A DNA stretch of 64,000 nt from Phorcus lineatus (GCA_921293015.1 OV121086.1:25034254-25098253); one strand, 5' to 3'. Positions 44,231 to 57,039 are shown, counted from the stretch's first letter. Translations and numbers: made by a program. Notes: generated from the sequence alone by a model not told the origin.

Positions 44231-47200
44231 GGTGAAGAAGTAGCTAAGTGAATTAAATAACCAGGTTTGGGTGTTTTTTTTAAATCATGAGGATGTATAT
44301 GACGATGTATTTCCTTATCTGTGATTGAAAAATATAGATAACAATATAATATATAATAATAATTTAGTTGATATTTAGCCATAAATGACAATTCGATATT
44401 GCACCCTTTGTAACTAACAACTATTGTTGGAAAATATTTTTCTCATATTTTTCCTTTTGTTTTTCAGTTAAACAGCCTTTATAAAATCCAAGTGGATTAA
44501 ATAACCAATTATTGGGGCTTTTCAAGATGGACTATAGCATAGTTAATTTCAACAGTGTGGTTGGAAATGACAAAAAAAAGATAATAAGTAATTCAAACTT
44601 TATTCCATAAAAATATATCCACAAACGATTTCAAAAGTTCAAATAGTATGTTATGATATTGATTCATGGTAAGAGAGGTTAAAATATTAAATCAGAAAAG
44701 GTATTTTTATTATATAACATTTTGAAGACGTTCAGTAGCAAGATTTGCTATATTCTCTTCAAATACACAAAAAAAATTGAATACAGATGAATTGGTAATT
44801 CACAATTTTATTTATTTGATTTAAGTCTTCAAATTTAACATATAAACAATCATTCCTAAAACTTGTCTGGTTTTAACAAATTCATTTGCCTGGTTAAATG
44901 ATTTATACTGATAAACAAATTCTATAGGTTAGGTGACATCGTTGAGATAAAAATCTATTGGTTACAGTGATGGAGATGGGTGGAGCCTTTATTATAGAAA
45001 ATGGCCAATGAAATAAGGTGATAATAGGTATCCATTGTCTATAACAGTTTTGTTGCTTTGACAGCTGAATCAATTTGTTGGTCATTAAGCTTTTAACAAG
45101 TTTGTTTAGTAAGGGACATCAGTTACCTAATTAGATGTTATTCAAATTGTGTTTCCAGTTGAATTCAGAGGAAATACCTTGTACGTAACCTATTAGTTCT
45201 CAAAATTAATCACAATTAACATTTTAACAAGTTTAGTTGCTTATTAGTCATTTTACCTAACAGTGCCTTTATACATATCGATCACTCAATTAGGTGTTAT
45301 TTCAAATTGGAGACCAAAATTGGTATTGGATGTCTTGCTAACCAGGTTGAAACACCAATCAATCTCAATAACTTATAATAAACTTTAAAAAAATAATTTA
45401 TTTGAATTCCTTAAGTTTATCAGTTGATTGACTTTGACAATTATTTTGGAAAAGGAAATTAGGAGATATGATTATTTAACTGAATATTCTATGGCCATAA
45501 AATTTTTATTGTTAGAATTTAATAGCCTGTTCGTCTATGTATCTTAAAGAACGCAATTGGTTTAAAATTGTTTCATATTGTTTAATTTTTCTAAAATATT
45601 ATTATTAAGGAATTGTTTCCAGGTGTTGGAAGAAGTCCTTTTCTCCATACATTTCTAAATGCTTTTCAATTCTCTTTCATGAAATTGTACATTATGAATT
45701 TGTACAAATAATCTACATCAATCATATAAAGGGAATATATCTCTTGCTTTTATAGATGACTGTACGCCTTCAAAACATATAAGTTGAAAAATTCCCCTTA
45801 AACTAAATTCTTGTTTTAATTCTTATCACATATCAGATAAGTTGCAAATAAACTTGAAAAGTTCAATGTTGTTAAAAATATCTAAGCTTATATGATTATA
45901 CATTTTCTGAATTTAATGGATATTTATGAATTCATCCATATATTGTATTCATTTCATCATTTCAAGCTAAGAATATAAATTTTTATCAAAATCCTTGACT
46001 CAAATTTATATCCATTACTCATTTCTTAAGAAGTTGTTGCCAAGAAATACCTTGGGTTTTTTTAAGACACCACTTCTAAAAGCCATTCAATGACTTGACT
46101 CTTCTCTTTGGAAAAGATCACAGTTTAAGGTTCTTTACACCATTCAATACCTTCTACCTCACACCTGATGAGGCTGGACATTATTATCCAATCAGAATCT
46201 CTGCAGTCTTAACCCCTTTGGGTGACAGCAAGACCCAACTTCCTGTCTGACCTGTCACTAACGAGGAGCAATGGCCGCCATTAGCAAAAACAACTGATTC
46301 TTGATTATTAAAATCACAGTTGCCAACAGCATAGAAGGCATATATCTACAGTTGCAAAAACCAAAGTAAGTAGACCATTACTACTACATACACAGTATAA
46401 CATCTTAACCTTATTGCTCTTCCTTATTTCATGAAAGAGCTGATAAAAAATCCTTGAAATGTTGGCTTCACAGTCAAATGAAAAATATTTCAAGTCCATT
46501 CCCTTAAATAGAATATGTAATAAACTTACTTATTGTTGACAAGTTAAGTTGTGTTTTATTAACACTGATTTGTAAAAGTGATATTTAGTTCCTTTTCTTT
46601 GACAATATTAAGCAAAGATGGCATTGTTTACATAGGTGTGCACTGAACCATGACTGCTGGGAGAGGAGGAAGTGGACAAGCCATTACATAACAGAAAACA
46701 GCTGGCACTGTAAGTATGTTCACCTAATTCTTCAATAAACATGCAGTGTATTTCTCAACTGGTTAGATTAGGAATCGCATCAGAGGGTTCACTCCAATTT
46801 ACAAATAGATAGTCTTGATTAATTGTAATTTCTTTTCGTGAAAACCCAGACAGGCTGATTGTCTAATATATGGTGTGGGAGAACTTGATACTATTTGCCA
46901 TTTAACCTGAAATTGATAGTTGGAATTTGCAATCAATAATTGTTAGACAATTAAGTTGTTCCCAGTTTTAAGTTTGATCACATGAATTTTCATTTGTTTT
47001 CATTTCATAACATGTGATTAGCATTACATAATTTGTATGTATTTATTTGAATATGAAGTTCATTTGATAAAAATTACACTCATAAATGTAAGTATTGCTG
47101 AACCTAAATGTATGTTAATATTTGTAATACAGGATTATTATACAAATTGTTACAGCACTTTATACTTATTCCTGCTATTGAACTTGAAAAATGTTTTAAT

Positions 47201-47395
47201 ATAGTTTTTACCAACCTTTGGAACAATTGTAAAACAATTACTTTATATTTATATAATTTCAAGTATGGTTTTCCTTAAAGAGGAGAAGTAACGCATTAAT
47301 TTGATTATTACAAAATAGTATCTGTATTCGTTTCACTTATATGAATCAATAGAGCGAAATAAGGAGAAAATATACGTTTTAATTCGACTACTAGG
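44231..47395. other. AT-rich region, no feature seen
   Basis: Long AT-rich stretch, only short chance ORFs and no recognised repeats. 46140-46290 is more balanced in composition but I see no exon. Confidence 0.35.
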
Positions 47396-47568
47396 AGACC
47401 TTTTATACCCCTGCCGCCTAATGAGACTGGCGAACGCTTCGCAAAATCACCGAAGCATGACTCGAAGCCACGCCCAGTGTGTGACGTGCTAGGCGTCAGC
47501 TGAAAGTCCAGCCCTTTGATTTTCTCTGTATTTTTAAGCTAATTCAACAGCAAAATAGAGGCAATAGC

Positions 47569-47706
47569 ATGACCGAAAGAATTCCAAAATACGATATATA
47601 TAACGGCTTCATGATGTCAACTTTCCCTATCAGTCATCAAATCCATCTTAATTGGACTGTGACAATCCTTGGACGCGGTTTTCTTGTGAGGGTTTATATC
47701 AAAAAG
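47569..47706 (+). other. Candidate small first exon (unsupported)
   Basis: An ATG-led frame (MTERIPKYDIYNGFMMSTF...FLVRVYIKK) runs to AAAAAG|GTAAAG, a good donor sequence, in a locally CpG-richer patch (47400-47520). No family recognised and no following exon found; this may be chance. Confidence 0.15.
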
Positions 47707-47799
47707 GTAAAGAACTTGGTCGGTGAGAGATCCATTACTATGGGATATCACGTAGTGTTACAACATGTATTTATCGATATGAAGTTATAAATTGTCTCG

Positions 47800-48880
47800 A
47801 AAAAATGATGTTATTGTAATAAACGGGAGACTATGAAGAAACGTTTTTAATGACTATAGAAAAAATAATTTTGTTTCACTTCACTTTCATAACAACTTAG
47901 TAGTTATTAGATGATTCGTTTGTATTTAACTAACACATATCATATTCTTATCTAGTATAACATCTCACACCGTGTTGCAATAACTCTGTCTTTGAATTTA
48001 ACAATAAATGACATGAAAACATACCTGGGGCAAGCGTTAGAAACATCCTATGTAATCCTAAAGAATGTTGGTTCCCGTTATTCACGATGTACTTTTTTAA
48101 ATATGTGTCATCGTCCGTAGAGGTGCATGAGCCAAATCTCCTTCTCTTAATCTATTGGTTGAATATATATTCTACAAGTTCATTGGTTCAAAATGACTGG
48201 ACGCCGTGACAATAAACTAAGTACCAGTCGAATGCCAAGAGTTACGCCATTATGACAGGACATATATTCCGCTTGGCGGGTCCGAGGCGTTAAAATTCAA
48301 AAGGTATAATTAGAGACCATTAAATCAAGAATTGAAATTTAATGCGATAGGATTACATAACAGCCACCTGTGTGTCATAAAACAAACAAACTAGTTAAAC
48401 CAATTTGATTGTTGTGAAAACATTTGGCAGACGTCGTAATTGATGAACAACTTAAATTCAGGGTTAACCTTAGTGACTTAAGGCTACCTTAGAGTTTTGT
48501 GCAACGGGACCCAGTAAATTATCTTTGGATGTACATTTATGATGTATGACCTACAAATGTGATAGGATTTGACTTCCACTTAGCTATTCTTACGACGATA
48601 TCAACAATAATGTCTCACTCACCATACACTACATGCCTACATTACATTTAGAAAATTGTGTGAACGCCAAAATACATAAAAATATGGATATCATATTCAA
48701 ATAATCCATGGTCAATAATACATTCAATTTTATTTTTATTATTTCTGTTGACTGAAAAAATATATAAATATAATGGAGAATTGTTTTTTAAAATAATCAG
48801 TCCAATGCAATTTAGCATTAATAGTAAATTCTGAGTTTTGTTGTAATAGCATAAAAATTAAATTGAAAATGCCAAAAGAA
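47800..48880. other. No assigned feature; one possible exon-like stretch
   Basis: On the minus strand about 48145-48020 a stop-free stretch reads RRRFGSCTSTDDDTYLKKY then NQHSLGLHRMFLTLAPG, followed by GTATGT. It has no start codon and no known match. CpG content is raised at 48190-48290. Confidence 0.2.
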
Positions 48881-48881
48881 A

Positions 48882-49082
48882 TTAAAACCAGTCGATGTTG
48901 TTCAATCTGTCTCGGTTTTGATTGCTTGTCGTCTCTTCTGTTTCTGAGCCACTCGAACTGTCATTTGGCTCATATAAGTAAGGAAAAGTATCGTCCCCGT
49001 CAATTGAAATTAGCGTTTCTAAACATGATGAGACACATTCCATAAATAATGATATCTCGCTTTCTGAATAGCTGGTGGACAT
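48882..49082 (-). CDS. Candidate first exon, P2X7-like zinc-binding protein
   Basis: From ATG at 49082: MSTSYSESEISLFMECVSSC, then DDTFPYLYEPNDSSSG and SETEETTSNQNRDRLNNIDW. A PY(L/M)YEP motif, an acidic Ser-rich linker and an R(L/V).N.(D/S)W end are the usual lead-in to the cysteine-rich domain of P2X purinoceptor 7-like proteins, abundant in bivalves and other marine invertebrates. The frame ends at TGG TTT TAA; a donor inside TG|GTTTTA would leave the expected W codon split before the Cys domain. No following exon was recognised, so this may be a stray exon or pseudogene. Confidence 0.35.
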   Translation of the reverse strand: MSTSYSESEISLFMECVSSCLETLISIDGDDTFPYLYEPNDSSSGSETEETTSNQNRDRLNNIDWF

Positions 49083-51017
49083 TATGCGTTAATACTTAAT
49101 AAAGGTTATATTTTTTTGGGAATAAGGATGCCGGTGCATCCCTCAATAAAATGTCCAATAAGTGAGCATAGTTCATGTAAGAAATACTTCCGGGATCTCA
49201 CGCGTTAGCGCAATCTTATAACTATGACAACATGGCGCAGGGTCGTGACTTTGTAAAACATTCCGTAGGAAAGTGCACACAGCATCGTATTTAATCAGGG
49301 TCTTGCGCTTGCAAAAATAGAAATATCCAGACAATGAATTAAACAATAGATTCCTTTAAGGTTTGAGTTGTTTGGATAACGTTTAGTAGGTAAAACCGAC
49401 AGTTAAACTGTGAGATTTACTATCGGCTAGTGTTGTTTTACATAACGAGCGAATGATGATATGCCAACTAGCACGTCACGAAAGATTCACGCTTCAGTGA
49501 CCACGGGGCCTTTCAGGTTCTGCTCGCCGGTCGTAATTGGGCAATTAAATTACAAAGCCGTAATTATGTTGTTTAGCGGCCGATTTCAGAAATTTAAAGT
49601 TGAGTCCACGTCAAATTGTAATCCCATTTAACGAATTCCGAAATCGACCATAAGGCATTTCACCCAATCTTTAAGATGACTGTATATGATAAATGCTATT
49701 CTTTTGATATCATCATCATTATTGGTTATTTGTGCAAGTATTGAAAGTTGCAAACACACATACATGGACACCTTTTGGCCTCACAGGATGTTATGTTTAT
49801 TCCAGGTGAGAACTTATAAACCAATGTTTGAAAGATTTTTAAAGCCTGATTGATAATTCTGCTGCTTTTTTATACAGGCAGACAGAACTAGTTTACTTCA
49901 GTGTCACAAATGAAACTAGTACATCAATAAAACATGATATAGTATTACTTGAGTTTGTTTAACAACCACCCATTGTTTAAGATATGAGACATTATTAAAA
50001 ACAATAAAACATATATACTTTATACAAGGGAATGAATAGAGGTAATGAAAATTAGAAACTGTTTACAAGAAACAAGTTTAATCATATAACATTTTAAAAA
50101 CATTGCTGTTACTAGTTTTGTGCTTAAGTGTTTGCTCGTTTATTCTTTAAGGTGTTCACTGAACTAGAGAATACACAAAGCTAGCAAGATGAAGATTGAC
50201 TTAAACATATTTATTCATGTTTTTATATATATACATGAATGGATTGGCCAACAAGCTCCGAAGAGCTTATATCAAGGCCGCTCCAAGATGAAGATTCACA
50301 GGGGGATTAAGAGACAGTGTCTTCACAGTAAGTACATTGAATTGTTACATAAACAAACAGATTGATAAGTGACTTCTGATCAGTTGATTTACTGATTGGA
50401 GCCACATATCAATTTATTTGTTAATTGCTTGATCTAATTGATTTCTATGTTAGGTATAAGAGTACAGTTATCCAATTTGTGATTGCCATCTGAGATCTTT
50501 TTACACTGTTTGGTGTCTTTCTGTTTGTAACAAGCATTATATTCTGTTTCAGAATGAAGACCAGTCAACTAGTCATCAGATGTCAACACAGTGAAAAGGA
50601 TTTTTAAAATTTTTTTTAGGATTGTTTATTTACTTTTTTAATGAAAAAATAATTATATGCATTCCTAAATAATCACATATGTACATAATTTTCATACGAA
50701 TATAATTTTGTTAATAATATTTTAGCATTGTTACAAGTTTTCAACTAAAATAAGTGATTTCTTGTAATTAAATTGCTGTGATGAATATTCCAATAGTCTA
50801 TCTCGTAATTGTTCACTTATCGGTGATTTTATTCTTGATAAATTTGTGTGTATAGTCTTACAATTAAATCTATAAATATTGTCCATGAAATTTCCACCAA
50901 GAAAGCTTTTGATTTTATATTCTATTAAAACGTTTTAATGATTGTGTGATTCTTTTGTCATTGTTTGAAGGCATGCTGGGGTATCGGTAAAAGCATAGCC
51001 AGAATCATAATTCATGA
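49083..51017. other. Flank of the candidate exon and AT-rich intergenic sequence
   Basis: 49130-49640 is CpG-richer than most of the window (e.g. TCACGCGTTAGCGC), consistent with an unmethylated promoter but unproven. The remainder is AT-rich with no feature seen. Confidence 0.3.
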
Positions 51018-51043
51018 CGGTGTAGCAGGCCATTTCTTCCCCA

Positions 51044-51137
51044 GTCTAAACTTTCCCCGGGGAGAAAATAGCCTAGGCCAAACTTTCCCCGGGGAAGGTT
51101 TGGCCTAGGCTATTTTCTCCCCGGGGAAAGTTTAGAC
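51044..51137. repeat. 94-bp near-perfect palindrome
   Basis: Centred on CCCC|GGGG at 51090/51091. Arms of 47 bp begin GTCTAAACTTTCCCCGGGGA and match with a single mispair. It contains GCCTAGGC on each side. Confidence 0.9.
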
Positions 51138-51359
51138 TAGGCCAAACTTTCCCCCCCTGGGCTCTATCTTCCCTGGGGAAAGTCTGGCCTAGGCCAAATT
51201 TTCCTCACCCTTGATTCTACCTATACCTATTTTCTATTGTCAAAATTCATGGCAATTTGAACCCCACTTAACTTACAATTACAAATCCTGTTCTTGTATC
51301 TATAATGTGTAGACATTAAGTTATATTGACAACTTCTCTGCCTTTCTCGTTTAACTAGT

Positions 51360-52545
51360 TTAACTTTCTATTCGGGGAAAATCTGGCCTAGCTAGGCTAT
51401 TTCTTCCCCACCCTTGTTATTTATTTTCAGGGCCTCGTTTCACAAAGCCTTACGGTCATCGTCCTTAAGGTAACCTTAGTGCAATGTTAAAGCATGGGAG
51501 TTAAGGTTAACCTTAGTTAAGGTTGCTTTGTGAAAGGAGGCCCAGGGAGTAAATTCTGGCCTAGGTAGGCTATTTTTTCCCCACCCTCAGTCTTCATATA
51601 TAAGGAGGGAGAGTCTGGCCTAGCTAGGCTTTTTCTTCCTCACCCTTGTTATTTATCTTCAGGGGGGAAGTTCTGGCCTAGCTGGGCTATTTCTTCCCCA
51701 CCCTTGTTATTTATTTTCAGGGGGGGAAGTTCTGGCCTAGCTAGGCTATTTCTTCCCCACCCTCAGTCTTTATTCGTAGCAGGGAGAATCTGGCCAAGCT
51801 AGGCTATTTCTTCCCCACTCTTGTTATTCATTTTCAGAGGGGAAGTTCTGGCCTAGCTAGGCTATTTCTTCACCACTCTTGTTATTCATTTTCAGGGGGG
51901 GAAGTTCTGGCCTAGCTAGGCTATTTCTTCCCCACCCTCAGTCTTTATTCGTAGCAGGGAGAATCTGGCCAAGCTAGGCTATTTCTTCCCCACTCTTGTT
52001 ATTCATTTTCAGGGGGGAAGTTCTGGCCTAGCTAGGCTATTTCTTCACCACTCTTGTTATTCATTTTCAGGGGGGGAAGTTCTGGCCTAGCTAGGCTATT
52101 TCTTCCCCACTCTTGTTATTCATTTTCGGGGGGAAAGTCTGGCCAAGCTAGGCTATTTCTTCCCCACCCTCAGTCTTTATTCGTAGCAGGGAGAATCTGG
52201 CCAAGCTAGGCTATTTCTTCCCCACTCTTGTTATTCATTTTCAGGGGGGAAGTTCTGGCCTAGCTAGGCTATTTCTTCACCACTCTTGTTATTCATTTTC
52301 AGGGGGGGAAGTTCTGGCCTAGCTAGGCTATTTCTTCCCCACTCTTGTTATTCATTTTCGGGGGGAAAGTCTGGCCAAGCTAGGCTATTTCTTCCCCACT
52401 CTTGTTAGTTATTTTCAGGGGGGAAGTTCTGGCCTAGCTAGGCTATATCTTCCCCACCCTCAATCTTTATTCATAGGAGGGAGAATCTGGCAAAGCTAGG
52501 CTATTTCTTCCCCACCCTCAGTCTTTATTTATAGGAGGTAGAGCG
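51360..52545 (+). repeat. 57-bp minisatellite, left arm of the foldback
   Basis: About 19 units of GGGGGAAGTTCTGGCCTAGC-TAGGCTATTTCTTCCCCAC-TCTTGTTATTCATTTTCA. Each carries the 12-bp palindrome GCCTAGCTAGGC or the variant GCCAAGCTAGGC. A higher-order pattern of three units (~180 bp, marked by TCTTTATTCGTAGCAGGGAG) repeats from about 51770, 51945 and 52168. Confidence 0.9.
51430..51543. mobile_element. Small palindromic MITE inside the left arm
   Basis: GGGCCTCGTTTCACAAAGC ... GCTTTGTGAAAGGAGGCCC, 114 bp, with internal AAGGTTAACCTTAG palindromes. It interrupts one array unit. Confidence 0.7.
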
Positions 52546-52589
52546 AATGTCTTCCACTGTGAACAAGGAGGAACATTAAAAGTTGGGAA

Positions 52590-53375
52590 TGGTATAGCCC
52601 AGCTAGGCCAGAGTCGCCCCACTCTAAATGAATACCAAGAGTGGGGAAGAAATAGCCCAGGTAGGCCAGTTTCCAACTCTACATAAATACCAAGGGTGGG
52701 GAAGAAATAGTCCAGCTAGGCCAGAGTCACCCCACTCTAAAGAAATGCCAAGGGTGGGGAAGAAATAGCCCAGTTAGGCCAGAGTCGCCCAACTTTAAAT
52801 AAATACCAAGGGTGGGGAAGAAATAGCCCAGCTAGGCCAGAGTCGCCCCACTCTAAATGAAAACCAAGAGTGGGGAAGAAATAGCCCAGATAGGCCAGTT
52901 TCCAACTCTACATAAATACCAAGGGTGGGGAAGAAATAGTCCAGCTAGGCCAGAGTCACCCCACTCTAAATAAATGCCAAGGGTGGGGAAGAAATAGCCC
53001 AGTTAGGCCAGAGTCGCCCCACTTTAAATAAATACCAAGGGTGGGGAAGAAATAGCCCAGTTAGTCCAGAGTTGCCCCACTCTAAATAAATGCCAAGGGT
53101 GGGGAAGAAATAGCCCAGTTAGGCCAGAGTCGCCCAACTTTAAATAAATACCAAGGGTGGGGAAGAAATAGCCCAGTTAGGCCAGAGTCGCCCCACTCTA
53201 AATAAATACCAAGGGTGGGGAAGAAATAGCCCAGTTAGGCCAGAGTCGCCCAACTTTAAATAAATACCAAGGGTGGGGAAGAAATAGCCCAGCTAGGCCA
53301 GAGTTTCCCCACTCTAAATAAATACCAAGGTTGGGGAAGAAATAGCCTAGCTTAACCAGAATTTCCCCCTTTAGA
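52590..53375 (-). repeat. 57-bp minisatellite, right (inverted) arm
   Basis: About 14 units of AATACCAAGGGTGGGGAAGA-AATAGCCCAG(C/T)TAGGCC-AGAGTCGCCCCACTCTAAAT, the reverse complement of the left-arm family but mostly with the variant CCCAGCTAGG in place of the perfect palindrome. Minus ORF 53198-53425 is a translation of it. Confidence 0.9.
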
Positions 53376-53859
53376 TAAACACTCACCTGTATATAGTTCT
53401 CACAATATAGAATGAAAACAAGCAATTTTGTGAAAGTCGGCTAGTTAGACCAGAATGTTATCAGTTGAAAATATGGATGAAAGGCAAAAAAGTTGACAAT
53501 ATAAGTGAATACACTATAGATAAAAGAAGAAAGGATTTGTAAGTATTAGTTAGGGTCCAAATTGCTATGAGTGGAGCAATAGAAAAAGCTGTAGGTAAAA
53601 TCAAGGGTGGGGAAGGTTTGGCCTAGGCTAGAGTTTCCCCGGGGAAGATTGAGCCCAGGGGGGGAAAGTCTGGCCTAGGCCAAACCTTCCCCGGGGAAAG
53701 ATTGTCCTAGGCCAAACCTTCCCCGGGGAAAGTCTGGCCAGGGGGAAAGTTTGGCCTGTTACAACGGGATGCATGTGCATACCTGTTGGAGGCATTGGTG
53801 GGTGTCAACATTAATGACACTAGGGAGTATACACATAAATCTAGCGAGAATGCAAACAT

Positions 53860-54240
53860 CCCGTCCTGAAGGTTGTATCAGCATACACGTTAGAAGCAGT
53901 GGCTGCTGTAAACTTTTACGACCTTCAGGATGCATCCACATAGTCTCTAGAGGCACTGGTTGCTGTAAACTTTTACGACATAATTACACCTTCAGGATGC
54001 ATCCACATAGTCTCTAGAGGCACTGGTTGCTGTAAACTTTTACGACATAATTACACCTTTAGGATGCATTCACATAGTCTCTAGAGGCACTGGTTGCTGT
54101 AAACTTTTACGACATAATTACACCTTCAGGATGCATCCACATAGTCTCTAGAGGCACTGGTTGCTATAAACTTTTACGACTACAATAACTTTTTGAAGAT
54201 GCATCCACACTGTCGCTACAGGCCTGTACATTTAACGACT
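53860..54240. repeat. 67-bp tandem array next to the foldback
   Basis: Four to five units with AGGATGCATCCACATAGTC, TCTAGAGGCACTGGTTGCTG and AAACTTTTACGACATAATTA. The first unit (from ~53860) and the last are diverged; central ones nearly identical. Confidence 0.85.
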
Positions 54241-54259
54241 TTATTACCCTTTGGTGAAG

Positions 54260-56370
54260 GTGAAAAAGTACTTGCCGATGCACAATGGTAAAATTTTGCT
54301 TGCAGAGACACTGTGAATACGTTTTGAGAGGGGAATTTTTTTTATAGGGGAAATGCTATTGTTTTTGTGTGTGATGTTTACTTTAAGTTCAAACAAAAGT
54401 ATGCTTACTGAATTAGACTGGGAAAAAATATTTTTGCAGCCTTTCAATACAACATTGGCAAATAAATTGCGATGGTTTCAATTTAGAATTGTATCGTATC
54501 AATTAATTCTTTCCTGTTAAATATTAAAATTGCTGAAAACTTACGTACATTTTGATGTTGAAAGCATAAATGATATATTTTGGGACTGTCTCCATGCACA
54601 ATTTTTTTGGCAATGTTTTTTAAGAAATGTCCACATATTCATAACATGAACTTTGACTTACAGTTTATTGTTTGGGTTGAGAAAGAATTTATTTACTGAT
54701 TATGTTTTTGATTTGCTGTTGCTGTTATCAAAACTTTCATATATAAATGTAAGGTTTTAAAAACTTCTCTAAGTTTGAATCATTTCAGACACTGGATGTT
54801 GTATCATGTTGTCATAAGTTTAAAGTATCTTTCTTTAATGTTTGCTTCTTGTGTCCATCATGTGATAATTATATGTTCTCAAATATGTCAAAACCACCAA
54901 GTGTTACTATAACATGTTCATGAATTAACATAACTATAGTCATTTGAAATGTTTGACCTTGACCTTTTAAGTTTTAGTATATGCACTGAAGAGATACGAG
55001 TGTGAATGGGCGAGTGATTGTGTAAAAAATGTGCAAAAAATCAGAAATCTCAAATACTCCATACATTTATTTCCATTGGGCTTCTGCTATCCTGGGTAAA
55101 TAATTTGAAAAAAAATATCTGAAGAGGGTTAACACCAAAGTTACCAGTTTTTAGTTTTCATGTAAGAAAATGTTACTCTTAAATGTCAGCCTCCTTGGTC
55201 CTGGAGAAGAAGTTGTAAGATTTTCGGGGAAAATGTCTGCCATGACCATATTTGAGAGTGGGGTCAGTCTACAAAATCGGATCACCTAATCTCCACAAAA
55301 TTTCAGGTTTAGGGGTTAGGGGAGGAGAAGGAAAAAATGTTAATAATTTCCGCCAAAGAACAAGGGATGACAGACAACAGGCCAAGCCATACCTCATCTT
55401 ACTTTTCAGGTCTTGCAGAGAAAATATCTAATTTTTGTATATACAAAAGTTTAGTCATAAAAACATTGTAATTATCTCATTTTTAAAGGGTTGTAGAAGG
55501 TGACTTGCAACAAGGTTGTTGATTGGCTATTTAGAACAACTGTGTTGTTTGTGAGAGATCGTTCTTTGAGTTAATCATACAAATTTGTAATAGATGTAAA
55601 AGTGTCACTACCTATAAATTGTATACTTCTTCAGAAGAAATCAAAGGTCCAACATCATCACATGGCACATCCACATCACATCATAAATGTCCTATTATTC
55701 CACATGTAAGTTTTCAATCCAATATCCAATGAGTGGACTCTATATATAGTGGACATATAATATCTTTTTTTTTATGATATACATTTCCAGCGTTTTTCTT
55801 TTTTTTAATTATATTTCCCTTTTTAGGGTTGCAAAGTTTTCATTCAGGCTACTCTCCAAACCGTATCTCTGCCCCTGTCTACTCCATCACTGTTTCCCCC
55901 TAAACCCCCTTTATGTAGAAAGATATTTTCCAAATCGTTAGTCATAACACATCAGCATATTTTTCTGACCTCCTTGAGCTTTAATTATAATAGCTCGAGT
56001 TCTTGGAAAAACTATACTTTATTATAAATCACATTGGGGTAAAGCAAACTTGATTTCTCACATGTACAATAGTTTTGAACTAATATAGGCAGGTGTCCAG
56101 CTGAAAACCAAAAATGAAAAAATCCTAGCGTGATCAGTTGTCACCATCTTATGATGACTGTAAAATAGCTTGCGGTCATCAGCCCGTACACAGTGGTCTA
56201 TAGACCAAATAATAATCATACTAATTTTGATTTAAATCTTTGTGATAAAATCAGTAACTTTGAAAATTAATCTTTTGCTATGGTTAGAGATTGAAATTTG
56301 GTCTTCAATTCCTCTTTAGATTTGAGAAATTGAACAAATTTCGTGAATGTCACATTAATTTTTTTCTAGC
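54260..56370. other. AT-rich region, no feature seen
   Basis: No coding signal or clear repeat. Confidence 0.35.
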
Positions 56371-56372
56371 TG

Positions 56373-57016
56373 TGCACATGTGCAGATCAATGTGCAGATC
56401 AACATTCAATTTCATGGAATAGAAGACTGCAGTAATTGTGTTAATCGTTCTGTCTCATTTAATAAATATACAAAGTTATACCTAACATAATGAATACTTT
56501 GTACAAAATAGAATGAAATGATGCAATAAATATTTTTACTAACAGTTGAACTTTCCTGCATGATTTAGTTGATACGTAACAACAAATTGAGTGGGACTAG
56601 TAAAAAATACATCAAAACAGTCTTCCCTGTTACTTGCCAATAATGTTAATATTGACAGATGAAACTATGATTAATCCACAATTTATTCTATTTTATTATC
56701 AACAGATGAGATTTTATATAAAGTCTATTTCAATATAAAATCGACATCTCTGTTGATGCGATCGAGTTATCCTTGATGAGTTGTCTGCTTTGTAAAAGGT
56801 TCTGTTACTTGAATTAATCTGTCATAATTCTGCTTGAAAACAGCCAGTTTTCACTGTGAAAGGTGTCTCAATACCTAGACACACAAGAAAAATAATTTTA
56901 TCATTCTAATTATTTGTAAAACGAGGATTACGCTTGTTGATCTGTCAAGCTCCTAAGAAATCCTTACTAACAGCCAAACCGGAACTCCACCAGTCCATGT
57001 TTACATTGTTCTGCGC
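56373..57016. mobile_element. Possible TIR element with TGTGCACATG ends
   Basis: TGTGCACATGTGCAGATCAATGT at the left is inverted at the right (ACATTGTTCTGCGCATGTGCACA). The right end is shared with 61350-61425 in inverse orientation over ~55 bp (ACCGGAACTCCACCAGTC block). No ORF. Confidence 0.5.
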
Positions 57017-57039
57017 ATGTGCACAGTGAATCAAAAATT

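Larger units (their letters stand above)
51018..53766. mobile_element. Foldback element with inverted minisatellite arms
   Basis: A 2.75-kb inverted repeat. Left end CGGTGTAGCAGGCC and right end GGCCTGTTACAACG are near-complementary. Inside each end are GGCCTAGGC / CCCCGGGG-rich arms (51044-51240 and 53570-53755), then a short spacer on the left, then two oppositely oriented 57-bp arrays meeting near 52560. No ORF except translations of the repeat. A partial copy at 32 kb shows the unit is dispersed. No clear target-site duplication seen. Confidence 0.8.

Noticed and set aside
47569-47790. 73-codon ORF as a gene
   Set aside because: Only an ATG and a donor-like GTAAAG support it; no family, acceptor or second exon found, so it is kept only as a weak candidate.
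48020-48145. RFG-containing minus-strand stretch as the missing N-terminal TXNL4B exon
   Set aside because: Only three residues agree with the expected strand; surrounding residues and phase do not fit.
51360-53375. Regularly spaced repeats resembling a CRISPR array
   Set aside because: Units are contiguous minisatellite copies without unique spacers, occur in both orientations, and lie in an animal genome.
53198-53425. Minus-strand 75-codon ORF rich in aromatic residues
   Set aside because: Translation of the 57-bp tandem array, repeating every 19 codons.
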